DNA of 64,000 bases, taken from the NCBI GenBank assembly GCA_963743945.1, contig CAVURO010000009.1:62001-126000 (forward strand), written 5' to 3'. This DNA is from JACOTK01 sp963743945 (GTDB lineage Bacteria > Actinomycetota > Acidimicrobiia > Acidimicrobiales > CADCSY01). Below the pieces are notes generated by a model, which did no database searches, was not told where the DNA came from, and saw only the letters and a program-made list of their open reading frames with translations. A program made the position numbers and the translations under genes. Below are positions 1 through 8,784 of the stretch, one piece after another. The stretch's first letter is position 1. Each line of letters starts with the position of its first letter.

Positions 1-335
1 GTGAAACCGAGACGGACGAGTGATGAGCGATGCATGCGATGTGCCTCGGGTCGGTGATCAGCGAGCCTCGCGGGTCCGGCCCCCTCGCGGGGATCTCTCC
101 AGTGAGGCGAGGAAGTCTTCCATGTCCTGTCGGATCGGGGTCAGTATCGTCGCAGTCGGCCGTTTGACGCAAGACCCCGAATCGTCATCCAGTTGTCATG
201 AGATCGACGGTGCAACGTTGTCTTCGTTCGGTTTCATGAAAGCGCCAGGTCCCGCCACCTGGCGTCGAAGCAAGGTTGGCTTCCGCCAAGTCACCTGCTT
301 TTCGCAACGGCGCCCTCGGGCGCCGTTGCCGCGTA
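1..335. other. Left-edge region without a supported gene
   Basis: No reading frame here has convincing protein character. Two perfect inverted repeats are visible: an 8-bp stem at 243-250/257-264 with a 6-base loop, and an 11-bp stem at 305-315/318-328. They lie downstream of the minus-strand gene at 422-610 and could end transcripts from that side. Confidence 0.5.
305..328. terminator. Perfect 11-bp hairpin, possible terminator
   Basis: The arms 305-315 and 318-328 are exact reverse complements around a 2-base spacer and are very GC-rich. No T-run follows on either strand apart from a TTTT just to the left, so a role as an intrinsic terminator for the leftward gene at 422-610 is only a possibility. 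Confidence 0.35.
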
Positions 336-437
336 CCGGCACGGGTAGTCCGGCACGGGTAGTCCCGCACGGGGCAGTCCGGCACAGGACTGCTCCTCGG
401 CACGGACACGCGAGCCGGTCGTCACGCGAGCCGGTCG
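336..437. repeat. Two short tandem repeat arrays at a gene 3' end
   Basis: About four imperfect 14-15 bp units (ccggcacgggtagt type) fill 336-392. A second repeat, acgcgagccggtcg, occurs at 408-421 and again at 424-437. The right copy of the second repeat codes for the C-terminus of the minus-strand gene at 422-610 and the left copy lies beyond its stop, so the duplication spans the stop codon. Confidence 0.85.
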
Positions 438-610
438 ACCACCGTGTTGAGTCGGCGACATGCGGCGGTCAACGACCGCTCGACCTCGAACAGCGTCGTG
501 GCCTGATCATCGTTGCCCGATCCCGACATCTCCTCGGCGATCAGGCTGACCCGGGCGGTCAGCTCGCCGAGCGCGGTGGAGATCGACGAGAGCTGTGAGC
601 CGGGGTGCAT
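422..610 (-). CDS. Small hypothetical protein (62 aa)
   Basis: I do not recognise a family. The 62-residue product is hydrophilic and mostly helical in character, with heptad-like spacing of Leu/Val (LSSISTALGEL...VERSLTAACRRLNTVVDRLA). No signal peptide or membrane segment is visible. A purine-rich stretch (agaggg) lies directly before the ATG at 610, and a TAGACC hexamer lies just before that, so the transcript may be nearly leaderless. It is transcribed away from hisD, with about 97 bp between the two starts. The last codons are duplicated past the stop by a 14-bp repeat. Codon choice resembles the neighbouring core genes, which is the main reason to call it real. Confidence 0.55.
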   Translation of the reverse strand: MHPGSQLSSISTALGELTARVSLIAEEMSGSGNDDQATTLFEVERSLTAACRRLNTVVDRLA

Positions 611-690
611 CCCTCTGGTCTACACGCCTCAGCTTTGTTCGCCGACCCTGTCGAGATGCCCACAACACCGGGGGGCACGCGGTGCGCCGG

Positions 691-696
691 TAGGAT
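691..696 (+). promoter_or_regulatory. -10-like hexamer TAGGAT before hisD
   Basis: TAGGAT ends 11 bases before the hisD ATG at 708. A transcript starting about 7 bases downstream would have only a few untranslated bases. No clear -35 element is seen. Confidence 0.4.
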
Positions 697-707
697 CGTG
701 GACCGAC

Positions 708-2015
708 ATGTTGAACATCCTCGACCTTCGTGGCGCAACCGGCGACCTGGTCTCGCTGCTGCCGCGTCCTGCGGTGGCCGTCGAGCAGCCCATCGACGCA
801 GTCAGGGCGATCATCGCCGAGGTGCGAGCCGGCGGCGACGCCGCCGTGCGAGCCTGCACCGAGCGCTTCGACGGCGCGTCCATCGACGAGTTGCGGGTCC
901 CCGTCACGGAGCTTCGCCGGGCACTTGATGCCGTTGCCCCGGAGCTGCGACGAGCGCTCGAGGTGGCCAGGGACAACATCGAGGCCTATCACCTGACGCA
1001 GGTCGGCAAGGAGGTCGTCCACCGCCGAGACGGCATCGAGGTGCGAGACCTCCACCGGGCGGTGGATCGTGCCGGTCTCTACGTGCCGGGTGGTCGGGCG
1101 GCCTACCCGTCCACGGTGTTGATGACCGCGGTTCCGGCGAAGGTCGCGGGCGTGGCCGAGCTGGTGCTGTGCGTGCCCCCCGACCGCGAGGGCCGGGTGC
1201 CCGACGTCGTGCTCGCCGCCGCGTGCCTGGCCGGCGTCGATGAGGTCTATCGGGTCGGCGGCGCCCAGGCCATCGCCGCCATGGCCTACGGCACCGAGAG
1301 CATCAAGGCGGTCGATGTCATCGTCGGTCCCGGCAACATCTACGTGGCGGTGGCCAAGCGTGAGGTTGCAGGTGTCGTCGGCATCCCCTCGTCGTTTGCC
1401 GGGCCCTCGGAGGTGGTGGTGATCGCCGACGCCACCACGCCGGTGGACTTCGCCGCGATCGACCTGGTCGTCCAGGCCGAACACGGGCCGAACGGTTTGG
1501 CGTGGCTCGTGACGTGGGACGAGGCGGTGGCCGATGCGGTCTCCCAGGCGGTGACACGCCTCGTCGAGGCCTCACCCCGGCGTGGCGACATCGAGTCGAC
1601 CCTCGCGGAGGGTGGCTACGCCGTCATCTGCGACAACGCCGAGCAGGCGATCGCCGTCGCCAATGCCATCGCTCCCGAGCACCTGGAACTGCTGTGCGCC
1701 GACCCCGAGGCGTTGCTCCCGCTGGTGCGCCACGCCGGCGCCGTGTTCTGTGGACCATGGTCCCCTGCCTCGGTCGGCGACTACCTCGCCGGCCCGAACC
1801 ATGTGTTGCCGACGTTCGGCTCGGCCCGGTTCTCGGGCGCACTGCGCGTGGACGACTTCGTCAAGCATGTGCATGTCGTGACCCTTGACGAGGATGGGCT
1901 TCGACGGGCCGCGCCGCACGTGTCGGTGCTGGCGGCGGCGGAAGGTCTGGCTGCGCACGGTGACTCGGTTCGTGTGCGCACCGCGGCCATGGCTGCTTTG
2001 GACCCCCAGCGGTGA
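708..2015 (+). CDS. hisD: Histidinol dehydrogenase
   Basis: Catalyses the last two steps of histidine synthesis, oxidising L-histidinol to L-histidine with NAD+, using a bound zinc. The 435-residue length is normal. Family signatures are visible: YVPGGRAAYPSTVLM near residue 125, the GPGNIYVAVAKREVAG glycine-rich stretch near residue 205, and the HGPNGLAWL and PEHLEL segments that carry metal-binding and catalytic residues. The ATG at 708 was chosen because the frame upstream of it has no family similarity and a -10-like hexamer sits just before it. It opens the his operon; its stop overlaps the hisC start in GTGA. Confidence 0.97.
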   Translation: MLNILDLRGATGDLVSLLPRPAVAVEQPIDAVRAIIAEVRAGGDAAVRACTERFDGASIDELRVPVTELRRALDAVAPELRRALEVARDNIEAYHLTQVGKEVVHRRDGIEVRDLHRAVDRAGLYVPGGRAAYPSTVLMTAVPAKVAGVAELVLCVPPDREGRVPDVVLAAACLAGVDEVYRVGGAQAIAAMAYGTESIKAVDVIVGPGNIYVAVAKREVAGVVGIPSSFAGPSEVVVIADATTPVDFAAIDLVVQAEHGPNGLAWLVTWDEAVADAVSQAVTRLVEASPRRGDIESTLAEGGYAVICDNAEQAIAVANAIAPEHLELLCADPEALLPLVRHAGAVFCGPWSPASVGDYLAGPNHVLPTFGSARFSGALRVDDFVKHVHVVTLDEDGLRRAAPHVSVLAAAEGLAAHGDSVRVRTAAMAALDPQR

Positions 2016-3136
2016 GCGCCGCTCCCGCACGGCGTTTCCGGGCCCGTGACGACCTCGTCGAGCTCGAGGGCTACCACTCGCCGCAGGTCGATGTTGCCGT
2101 GCGTCTCAACACCAATGAGTCGCCGGAGCCACCCCCCGCCGCCTTTCGCGCGCAGCTTGCCGCCGAGATGGGGGACCTCGACTGGAACCGCTACCCCGAT
2201 CGGGGGGCCCTCGAGTTGCGTGCCGCCATTGCGGCCCATCACGGTGTGCGGCCCGAGCAGGTCCTTGCGGCGAACGGCTCGAACGAGATCCTCCAGCTTG
2301 TGTGTCTCGGCTTCGGCGGATCGGGGCGTTCCGCCGCGTTGTTCCACCCCACCTATCTCATGCACGCGCAGATCGCCGCCATCACCGGCACCGGTGTGGT
2401 CACGGGCAACCGGGCACTCGACTTCTCGCTCGACCTGGGTGAGGTGCAGCGCGTCATGGACGAGTCGCACCCGGCGATCACGTTCCTCTGCTCGCCGAAC
2501 AACCCGACCGGTACGGTCTGCTCACCGGAGGAGGTGGCGCAGGTCGCCTCACTTGCCCCGGGTGTGGTCGTCGTCGATGAGGCCTATGGCCAGTTCGCCC
2601 GATGGTCGGCGTTGGAGCTGGTGAACGAGGATTCGTCGGTGGTCGTCACGCGGACCTTCTCGAAGACCTGGTCGATGGCGGCCGCCCGCCTCGGCTATCT
2701 GATCGGTCCGGCCTGGTTGGTCGCCGAGCTCGACAAGGTGGTCCTGCCCTACCACCTCGATGCCGTGAAGCAGTTGGCCGGACGGGTCGCCCTGCGATTC
2801 GAGGCCGAGATGATCGATCGGGTCCGGGCGTTGGTGTCCGAGCGTGAGCGCCTTGCAGCGGCCTTGGGAGCTCTTGCGATCGAGCAATGGCCCTCGGGCG
2901 CCAACTTCATCCTCTTTCGACCGCTTGCCCCGGCGTCTCGTGCGGACGGTCCCGCCGCTCGTCGAGCGCTGGGACAAGCGGTCTGGCAGGGCTTGGTTGA
3001 TCGTTCGGTGCTGGTGCGCGACTGTGGCTCGTGGCCGGGGCTCGAAGGATGCCTGCGCGTGACCGTCGGCACTCCTCATGAAGGTGACGCATTCCTGTCC
3101 GCACTCACATCGACTCTGACCGAGGTGCTCGCATGA
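2012..3136 (+). CDS. hisC: Histidinol-phosphate aminotransferase
   Basis: PLP-dependent class I/II aminotransferase that converts imidazole-acetol phosphate and glutamate to histidinol phosphate. The 374 residues contain the substrate motif LNTNESP near the N-terminus, the PNNPTGT motif, the DEAYGQF segment and the Schiff-base lysine in TRTFSKTWSMA, followed by ARLGY. The GTG start overlaps the hisD stop by four bases, and the stop overlaps the hisB ATG, which implies translational coupling along the operon. Confidence 0.96.
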   Translation: MSAAPARRFRARDDLVELEGYHSPQVDVAVRLNTNESPEPPPAAFRAQLAAEMGDLDWNRYPDRGALELRAAIAAHHGVRPEQVLAANGSNEILQLVCLGFGGSGRSAALFHPTYLMHAQIAAITGTGVVTGNRALDFSLDLGEVQRVMDESHPAITFLCSPNNPTGTVCSPEEVAQVASLAPGVVVVDEAYGQFARWSALELVNEDSSVVVTRTFSKTWSMAAARLGYLIGPAWLVAELDKVVLPYHLDAVKQLAGRVALRFEAEMIDRVRALVSERERLAAALGALAIEQWPSGANFILFRPLAPASRADGPAARRALGQAVWQGLVDRSVLVRDCGSWPGLEGCLRVTVGTPHEGDAFLSALTSTLTEVLA

Positions 3137-3723
3137 CCCGACAGGCAGCCCGTTCGCGGGCGACCAAGGAAACCGCCATCGAGATCGCCCTCGACCTCGA
3201 TGGCTCGGGTCACACCGAGGTCGACACCGGCCTGCCCTTCTTCGATCATCTGGTGAGCCAGCTGGGCAAGCACGGTGGGTTCGATCTGACGGTGAAGGCC
3301 ACGGGCGATCTCGAGGTCGACAGCCACCACACCGTCGAGGATGTCGGCATCGCGCTCGGCGAAGCCCTGCGTGAAGCGCTCGGTGACAAGGCGGGCATCC
3401 GGCGTTTTGCGAGCGGCGCCTATCCGCTGGACGAAGCCCTCATCGAGGTGGCGCTCGACCTCTCGGGGCGGCCGTTCGTGGTCTACGACGTCGAGATCGG
3501 CGAGGTGCTCCCGTTGGGGACCCCACCGTTCGATCCGCAGATGGCCGAGCACTTCTGGCAGTCGTTCGCGACATCGGCGGGCATCACCCTGCACGTGCGC
3601 ATGCGGGAGGGCCGCAACACCCACCACATTCTCGAGGCCACCGCCAAGGGGGTGGCCCGGTGCCTGCGTGACGCAGTACGTGTCGAGGGCGTGGGCGTGC
3701 CGTCCACCAAGGGCACGCTGTGA
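3133..3723 (+). CDS. hisB: Imidazoleglycerol-phosphate dehydratase
   Basis: Dehydrates imidazole-glycerol phosphate to imidazole-acetol phosphate. This is the monofunctional form: 196 residues with no histidinol-phosphatase domain attached. The metal-ligand motifs are present: LPFFDHLVSQLGKHGGF, the DSHHTVEDVGIALGEAL motif, and the second repeat with FWQSFATSAGITLHV and the NTHHILEATAKGVARCL segment. It overlaps hisC (ATGA) and hisH (GTGA). The phosphatase needed for the next step is not encoded in this window. Confidence 0.97.
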   Translation: MTRQAARSRATKETAIEIALDLDGSGHTEVDTGLPFFDHLVSQLGKHGGFDLTVKATGDLEVDSHHTVEDVGIALGEALREALGDKAGIRRFASGAYPLDEALIEVALDLSGRPFVVYDVEIGEVLPLGTPPFDPQMAEHFWQSFATSAGITLHVRMREGRNTHHILEATAKGVARCLRDAVRVEGVGVPSTKGTL

Positions 3724-4364
3724 CCACGCCACTCGTCGCGGTGCTCGACTACGGCATCGGCAACCTGCGTTCGGCCCAGAAGGCCCTGCAACATGTCGGC
3801 GCCGATGCTCGTCTCACCGAGGACCCCGACCTTGCGGCCTCGGCCGACGCCGTGGTGCTGCCCGGTGTCGGCGCGTTCGGGCGCAGCATGGAGGCACTCC
3901 GGGAAAGAGGGCTCGACCGGGTGGCGTTCGACACGATCGACGCCGGGAAGCCCTTTCTCGGCATATGCGTCGGCATGCAGATGCTCTACGACGCTTCCGA
4001 CGAATCCCCGGGCGTCCCCGGACTCGGCGTGCTGGGCGGCACGGTGAGGCGGCTTCCCGAGGGTGTCAAGCATCCGCAGATGCAGTGGAACACGCTCGAT
4101 CAGCTTGCCCCCTCGCCCTTGTTGGACGGCCTCGGCGAGCACCCGTGGCTGTACTTCGTGCACTCGTATGCGCCCGACCCGGTCGATCGTGACGAGATCG
4201 TCGCCACCTGCGACTACGGGGGATCCGTGACCGCGATGGTGCAGCGGGGCGTGCTGTGGGCGACCCAGTTCCACCCGGAGAAATCCGGCCGGACCGGCCT
4301 TGCCCTCCTGGCCAACTTCGTGGCCGCTGCTGCGGCTGTGCCGGCGCCGGGGCTGGGGCGGTGA
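3720..4364 (+). CDS. hisH: Imidazole glycerol phosphate synthase, glutaminase subunit
   Basis: Class I glutamine amidotransferase that supplies ammonia to HisF for ring closure of imidazole-glycerol phosphate. The 214 residues show DYGIGNLRS at the N-terminus, the oxyanion motif LPGVGAFG, the catalytic Cys in LGICVGMQML, and the His-Glu pair in QFHPEKSG near the C-terminus. The start overlaps hisB by four bases. It is separated from its partner hisF by hisA, as in many actinobacterial his operons. Confidence 0.96.
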   Translation: MTTPLVAVLDYGIGNLRSAQKALQHVGADARLTEDPDLAASADAVVLPGVGAFGRSMEALRERGLDRVAFDTIDAGKPFLGICVGMQMLYDASDESPGVPGLGVLGGTVRRLPEGVKHPQMQWNTLDQLAPSPLLDGLGEHPWLYFVHSYAPDPVDRDEIVATCDYGGSVTAMVQRGVLWATQFHPEKSGRTGLALLANFVAAAAAVPAPGLGR

Positions 4365-4381
4365 TTGGGCAGGTGACGGGC

Positions 4382-5143
4382 ATGGAGCTCTACCCGGCGA
4401 TCGACCTGCGCGGTGGTCGGTGTGTGCGCCTGCACCAGGGCGACTACGGACAGGAGACGATCTACGGCGACGACCCCGTCGTGCTGGCCGAGGGCTTCGC
4501 CGACGCCGGCGCGCCGTGGGTCCACATCGTCGATCTCGATGCCGCCCGCACCGGCGTGGCGACCAACCGGCCTGCCGTCGCTGCGGTCGCTGCGGCGATG
4601 GGAGCCTTGGGGGTCCGCGTGCAGAGTGGAGGTGGCGTGCGCAACGAGGACGCAGCAGAGGCCCTCTTCGATGCCGGCGTCACCCGGGTGGTCATCGGTA
4701 CCGCCGCGATGGAGGACCCGGCCTTTGTCGAGCGTGTTGCACGGCGCCACCCCGGCGGCGTCGCCGTCGGGCTCGATGCGCGCGTGGGGGAGCCGGCGGT
4801 GCGGGGATGGACCGAGGGCTCGGGCACCACCATGGATGACGTCATGGCAGGCGTGCTTCCTCGTTTCGCCGAGGCGGGCGTCGCGGCGGTGGTCGTCACC
4901 GAGATCAGCCGGGATGGCACCCTGGCGGGCCCTGATCTGGAAGGCCTCGCCTCGGTTCTCGGCGCGACCGGCCTTGATGTCATCGCCAGTGGAGGCGTCG
5001 GCACTCTGGACGACCTCGTTGCCCTGGCCGGCATCGAGCGAGCCGGCCGCCGTCTTGCAGGGGCGATCGTCGGCAAGGCCATCTACGAGGGCCGATTCAC
5101 CGTGGCCGAAGCACTCGGGGCCCCAGGGGTCGGACAGCGGTAG
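4382..5143 (+). CDS. hisA: ProFAR isomerase HisA
   Basis: Isomerises the aminoaldose ProFAR to the ketose PRFAR; a TIM-barrel enzyme of about 253 residues. Visible are YPAIDLRGGRCVRL with the N-terminal catalytic Asp, the phosphate-binding VQSGGGVRNE and ASGGVGTLDDL loops, and TEISRDGTLAGPD with the second catalytic Asp. Many actinobacteria use a bifunctional HisA/TrpF called PriA; a separate trpF at 15,522 suggests this one is a dedicated HisA. The ATG at 4382 is preferred; a GTG at 4361 overlapping the hisH stop (GTGA) is an alternative that adds seven residues. Confidence 0.94.
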   Translation: MELYPAIDLRGGRCVRLHQGDYGQETIYGDDPVVLAEGFADAGAPWVHIVDLDAARTGVATNRPAVAAVAAAMGALGVRVQSGGGVRNEDAAEALFDAGVTRVVIGTAAMEDPAFVERVARRHPGGVAVGLDARVGEPAVRGWTEGSGTTMDDVMAGVLPRFAEAGVAAVVVTEISRDGTLAGPDLEGLASVLGATGLDVIASGGVGTLDDLVALAGIERAGRRLAGAIVGKAIYEGRFTVAEALGAPGVGQR

Positions 5144-5256
5144 GAGGCGGCCCGGGCAGGAGGGGCCTGCTGCTGATCCGTAGGTCGACCCATGTGGCCG
5201 TGTCGTATGGGTCGGGGTCGAGGATGACGGCCTCGGGCCACCGCCGATCGGCCCGA

Positions 5257-5262
5257 TAGGGT
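5257..5262 (+). promoter_or_regulatory. -10-like hexamer TAGGGT before hisF
   Basis: TAGGGT ends 8 bases before the hisF ATG at 5271, within the 127-bp gap after hisA. This is the spacing of a leaderless promoter and would let hisF be transcribed independently of the upstream his genes. Confidence 0.4.
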
Positions 5263-5270
5263 GAGGCATC

Positions 5271-6035
5271 ATGAGGACCGCTCGGGTGATTCCCTGTCTG
5301 GATGTCGACAACGGACGAGTGGTGAAGGGGGTCAACTTCGTGGGCCTGCGTGACGCAGGTGATCCCGTCGAGTTGGCCGCCCGCTACGACGAGCAGGGCG
5401 CCGACGAGGTGGTCTTCCTCGACATCACGGCTTCGTCGGGCAATCGGCAGACCATGGTCGATGTCGTCAGCCGAGCAGCCGAGGAGGTCTTCATCCCGCT
5501 GACGGTCGGCGGAGGTGTGCGATCGGTCGACGACGCCCGCCGCCTTCTGCGAGCAGGGGCGGACAAGGTGGGTGTCAACACGGCCGCCGTGGATCGCCCG
5601 GAGCTGATCCGGGAGTTGGCCCAGGAGTTCGGCTCGCAGTGCGTGGTGGTTGCCATCGATGCCAAGCGCTCGGACGGGGACGATCGCTTCGAGGTTTTCG
5701 TCCATGGAGGTCGCACGCCCACCGGGGTCGATGTGATCGCCTGGGCGTCCGAGGTCGAGCGTCTTGGGGCAGGGGAGATCCTGCTGACGTCCATGGATCG
5801 TGACGGTACCCGGGACGGGTTCGATCTCGAGCTGACCCGCGCCGTCACGCAGGCTTGCGGCATTCCCGTCATCGCCAGCGGGGGAGTGGGCACCCTGGAG
5901 CATTTGGTCGACGGCGTGCTCAAGGGAGAGGCTGATGCCGTGTTGGCGGCATCGATCTTCCACTTCGGCGAGTTCACGGTCGGCCAGGCCAAGAAGGTGA
6001 TGGCCGACGCGGGCGTGGCGGTGCGCCCGTGGTGA
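5271..6035 (+). CDS. hisF: Imidazole glycerol phosphate synthase, cyclase subunit
   Basis: TIM-barrel cyclase that joins PRFAR with ammonia from HisH to give imidazole-glycerol phosphate and AICAR. The 254-residue length is typical. It shows RVIPCLDVDNGRVVKGVNF with the catalytic Asp, VVFLDITAS, the phosphate-binding VGGGVRSVDD and ASGGVGTLEHL loops, and TSMDRDGTRDGFD with the second catalytic Asp. The preceding 127-bp gap is the only real gap in the his operon. Its stop overlaps the start of the next gene. Confidence 0.97.
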   Translation: MRTARVIPCLDVDNGRVVKGVNFVGLRDAGDPVELAARYDEQGADEVVFLDITASSGNRQTMVDVVSRAAEEVFIPLTVGGGVRSVDDARRLLRAGADKVGVNTAAVDRPELIRELAQEFGSQCVVVAIDAKRSDGDDRFEVFVHGGRTPTGVDVIAWASEVERLGAGEILLTSMDRDGTRDGFDLELTRAVTQACGIPVIASGGVGTLEHLVDGVLKGEADAVLAASIFHFGEFTVGQAKKVMADAGVAVRPW

Positions 6036-6544
6036 GGGTTCGTGGTCGGGCCCGGCCGCTGCTGACCTCCATCGTCCTCATGGCCGGCCTGGGGGTGTCC
6101 GTGAGCGCCTGTGGCAGCGAACCCACCATCAAGTCCCTGGCGCCGACCACCACCGTGACCCTCGGTCGCTCGACTCCGGTGCCTGGCGGGACGGTCTCGC
6201 TCGCCGTTCGATTCGATCAGCCGCTGCGATCGGGCACGAAGCCCGTGTGGTTCCTGACGGTCTCGAACGACGGAGAGTCCTCGAACCTCACCTTCTCCTC
6301 CGGCCAGAGGGGTGAGGTCGTGCTGTTGGCTGCCGACGGCAGCGAGGTCTACCGCTGGAGCAAGGAGCGGACGTTCATCCAGGTCGTGACCGACGAGGCG
6401 CTGCCCACGGGCAACTCGTTGGTCTACGAGCTTGGTGACACCGAGTTGGCGGCGCCCCCCGGTGAGTACGACCTGGTCGCGTCCGTGTTAGCGACGCCGA
6501 CGATCCCACCGGTGCGACAGAAGGTGGTCGTCGAGGCCGGCTGA
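6032..6544 (+). CDS. Putative lipoprotein
   Basis: Unrecognised secreted protein. A basic N-terminus is followed by a hydrophobic stretch and a lipobox-like VSAC at about residue 25, so it is probably lipidated and anchored outside the membrane. The rest looks like one beta-sandwich domain with a FSSGQRGEVVLLAADGSEVYRWS segment, resembling the intracellular-proteinase-inhibitor/BsuPI fold (MFTQVLTDE-type motif; here TFIQVVTDEALP). The GTG at 6032 overlaps the hisF stop (GTGA); a second GTG at 6029 is possible. It is translationally coupled to the his operon, but no link to histidine synthesis is evident. Confidence 0.75.
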   Translation: MRVRGRARPLLTSIVLMAGLGVSVSACGSEPTIKSLAPTTTVTLGRSTPVPGGTVSLAVRFDQPLRSGTKPVWFLTVSNDGESSNLTFSSGQRGEVVLLAADGSEVYRWSKERTFIQVVTDEALPTGNSLVYELGDTELAAPPGEYDLVASVLATPTIPPVRQKVVVEAG

Positions 6545-6666
6545 GGTGATCAGTGCGGCCACCGTTGACAGCGGGCGGAATGGGGGGATAAGCCTTCCCT
6601 GTTCTGCCTGAAGGGCCTGCCCCGAACGGGTCGCATGCAGGAGGGTCGAGTGAGGGGGGAGGGGCT

Positions 6667-7518
6667 GTGGAGACCTGGCGAATCGGCGAGATCACCATCA
6701 CCAAGGTCGTGGATGTGGTCAACATGGTGCCGCCGGGGCTCCTGATCATGGAGGCCACGGCGGAGAACCTGGCGCCCCTGGCCCACTGGTTGAAACCCCA
6801 CTTCCTCGACGACGACGGCAACGCTCCTCTGTCCATCCACACCTTTGTGGTGTCCACGCCCGAGACCACCGTGCTGGTGGACACCTGCATCGGCAACGAC
6901 AAGCCCCGGATGATCCCCGACTGGAACATGCGCCAGGGTCGCTTCCTGGAGGACCTGGCCTCCATCGGGGTGGAGCGCGAGGCCGTCGACACGGTGCTGT
7001 GCACCCATCTGCATGTCGACCACGTCGGTTGGAACACCATGGTCGTCGACGACCGATGGGTGCCCACCTTCCCCAGGGCCGACTACCTGTTCGGTCGTGC
7101 CGAATGGGCATTTTGGGAAGACGAGGTCGACCCGTTCGGGAAAGAGGCGAAGGGCGACTCCATCCTGCCCATCTTCGAGGCAGGCATGGCGGTCCTGGTC
7201 GAAAGTGACCATCTCGTCGCTCCGGGCATCCAGCTGATACCGACGCCCGGCCACACGCCGGGTCATGTCAGCGTCCTGATCGAGAGCAAAGGTGAGCGCG
7301 CCGTGATCACCGGCGACATGATGCACCACCCCGTCCAGATGGCCAGGCCGGACTGGAAGGACATCGCCGACGTGGACAGCGCGCAGGCTGAGCTCACGCG
7401 GCTGGCCTTTCTCCAGCGCTTCTGTGACGACCACACGCTGGTTCTGGGCACCCATTTCGCGACTCCCACCGGCGGCAGGATCGTCAGGGACGGCGACGCG
7501 TATCGCCTGGCGGTGTAG
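6667..7518 (+). CDS. Metallo-beta-lactamase-fold hydrolase
   Basis: A 283-residue binuclear metal hydrolase of unknown substrate. The signature metal motif CTHLHVDHVGWN lies near residue 115, a later His in PTPGHTPGHVS near residue 200, an Asp in VITGDMMHHP and a last His in LGTHFATP. The arrangement resembles the lactonase/AttM-like branch of the superfamily. No signal peptide is visible, so it is cytoplasmic. The start is a GTG at 6667 after a purine-rich ribosome site (agtgagggggaggg). It stands alone, about 120 bp after the his operon. Confidence 0.85.
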   Translation: METWRIGEITITKVVDVVNMVPPGLLIMEATAENLAPLAHWLKPHFLDDDGNAPLSIHTFVVSTPETTVLVDTCIGNDKPRMIPDWNMRQGRFLEDLASIGVEREAVDTVLCTHLHVDHVGWNTMVVDDRWVPTFPRADYLFGRAEWAFWEDEVDPFGKEAKGDSILPIFEAGMAVLVESDHLVAPGIQLIPTPGHTPGHVSVLIESKGERAVITGDMMHHPVQMARPDWKDIADVDSAQAELTRLAFLQRFCDDHTLVLGTHFATPTGGRIVRDGDAYRLAV

Positions 7519-7647
7519 ACGGCTCCGACCTGGGACGGGCAGCTGCTGTGCGTGGTCTCCCCGCGACACCGGGCCATACCGCCCACGATCAGGCCTGATC
7601 AGGGCCGAAGAGCGTCGTCAAAGCGATGAAGCGGTACCGTCGGGGTC

Positions 7648-7974
7648 GTGGAACAGCAGGACAAGCAGCCGATCAAGATGCTCGCCGATCGCGTGCTGGT
7701 GCAGATCCCCCAGGCGGAGGGCGAACGTCGCTCTCGTTCGGGCATCCTCATTCCGGCTACAGCACAGATGAGCAAGCGACTCACCTGGGCAGAGGTGGTC
7801 GCGGTCGGCCCGAACGTGCGGGCGATCGAGATGGGCGACCACGTGCTGTTCAACCCCGAGGACCGCTTCGAGGTCGAGGTGCGTGGCGACGACTACCTCA
7901 TCCTGCGTGAGCGCGACATCCATGCCGTGGCGTCGGAGCGCCTCGACGAGACCAACACGGGCCTCTACCTGTAG
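7648..7974 (+). CDS. GroES-like co-chaperonin
   Basis: A 108-residue member of the chaperonin-10 family. It shows ML-ADRVLVQIP, a mobile-loop region ending in SGILIPATAQ, then EVVAVGPNVRAIEMGDHVLFNP and a DDYLILRERDIHAV end. GroES rings cap GroEL and assist protein folding. No groEL is adjacent, and the loop is longer and more basic (GERRSRSG) than in classical GroES, so it may be a second, specialised copy. The start is a GTG at 7648. Confidence 0.85.
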   Translation: MEQQDKQPIKMLADRVLVQIPQAEGERRSRSGILIPATAQMSKRLTWAEVVAVGPNVRAIEMGDHVLFNPEDRFEVEVRGDDYLILRERDIHAVASERLDETNTGLYL

Positions 7975-8136
7975 GGAGCCCGGGGGCCGATCGGGTACCC
8001 GGACCAACGGCGTTCGCTGTCGGCGGTCGGGCGTTTCCGTTGCGCAAGAGGGACCATCCGCCGGGTACCGACGTGCGCACGGCATGGAGGTTGCGTCGCG
8101 GGTCCCCGCTTCAAGCCGCGAGGCCGTGCGGGAGGC

Positions 8137-8784
8137 TCATTCGCCGGTGTCGGTCTGTCGGTGAGGCGCGTAGACGGGCTTGGATTCGGGGGAGCCCTTC
8201 TGGCGGAGGATGATCGTGAACACGACGATGCAGCCCACGGCCAGGAACTCGCTTTGCCAGTTCTGGAACGACTGGAACCAGAAGTCGCTCGATACCACGA
8301 ACTCGGCGGCGGTCTCGGTGGGTTGATGGTGAAACTCGAGCTCAGCATTTCGTTCGGCGAGGCCCCCGACCGCATGCGAGGCGATCGACAACAGAAACAG
8401 GATGAGGAACGCGATCATCAGGCTCTGCTCGTAGAGCTTGAGCCAGAGTCCGCCTCGTCGCACGGGCCATGGCGCGTTCGGATCGTTACGGTGCTGTTCC
8501 GCGTCGTCCGTCGAGTCGTGTTCGGGTTTGGACTCGGCCGATCCGCGTTGAACGAGCCAGGCCGTCAGGACGATGAAGGCGAACATCTGGAGGAACTCGC
8601 TTTCCCAGTTCTCGAAAGTTGCCTCGATGAAGTGCCCGGTCGTGAGATATTGCGAGTAGCCGATGGCGGCGCTCCCGTGGGTGAGCTGGTTGTCGTTGTA
8701 GACGTGCCAGCCGCTCAGGCTCTGACCGAACCAGAAAAGGAAGAACAGTGAGAAGCAGGCGAGGGCGAGCCCGTTGCGGTGCAC
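8137..8784 (-). CDS. DUF6766-type membrane protein
   Basis: Function unknown. The protein has two halves of similar design: a hydrophobic helix (LALACFSLFFLFWFGQSLSGW), then a segment ending in FENWESEFLQMFAFIVLTAWL, and later LIAFLILFLLSIASHAVGG then FQNWQSEFLAVGCIVVFTIIL. The NWxSEFL repeats before each even-numbered helix are the hallmark I associate with DUF6766. About four membrane helices are expected. The GTG at 8784 was chosen because sequence upstream of it is not membrane-protein-like; a longer frame reaches an ATG at 8955. The C-terminal tail is Pro/Lys/Glu-rich. Confidence 0.8.
   Translation of the reverse strand: MHRNGLALACFSLFFLFWFGQSLSGWHVYNDNQLTHGSAAIGYSQYLTTGHFIEATFENWESEFLQMFAFIVLTAWLVQRGSAESKPEHDSTDDAEQHRNDPNAPWPVRRGGLWLKLYEQSLMIAFLILFLLSIASHAVGGLAERNAELEFHHQPTETAAEFVVSSDFWFQSFQNWQSEFLAVGCIVVFTIILRQKGSPESKPVYAPHRQTDTGE

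Noticed and set aside
185..409. A 74-codon minus-strand frame at the left edge
   Set aside because: Its composition is Arg/Pro-rich and it runs through the 14-bp repeats and the hairpin; no gene character.
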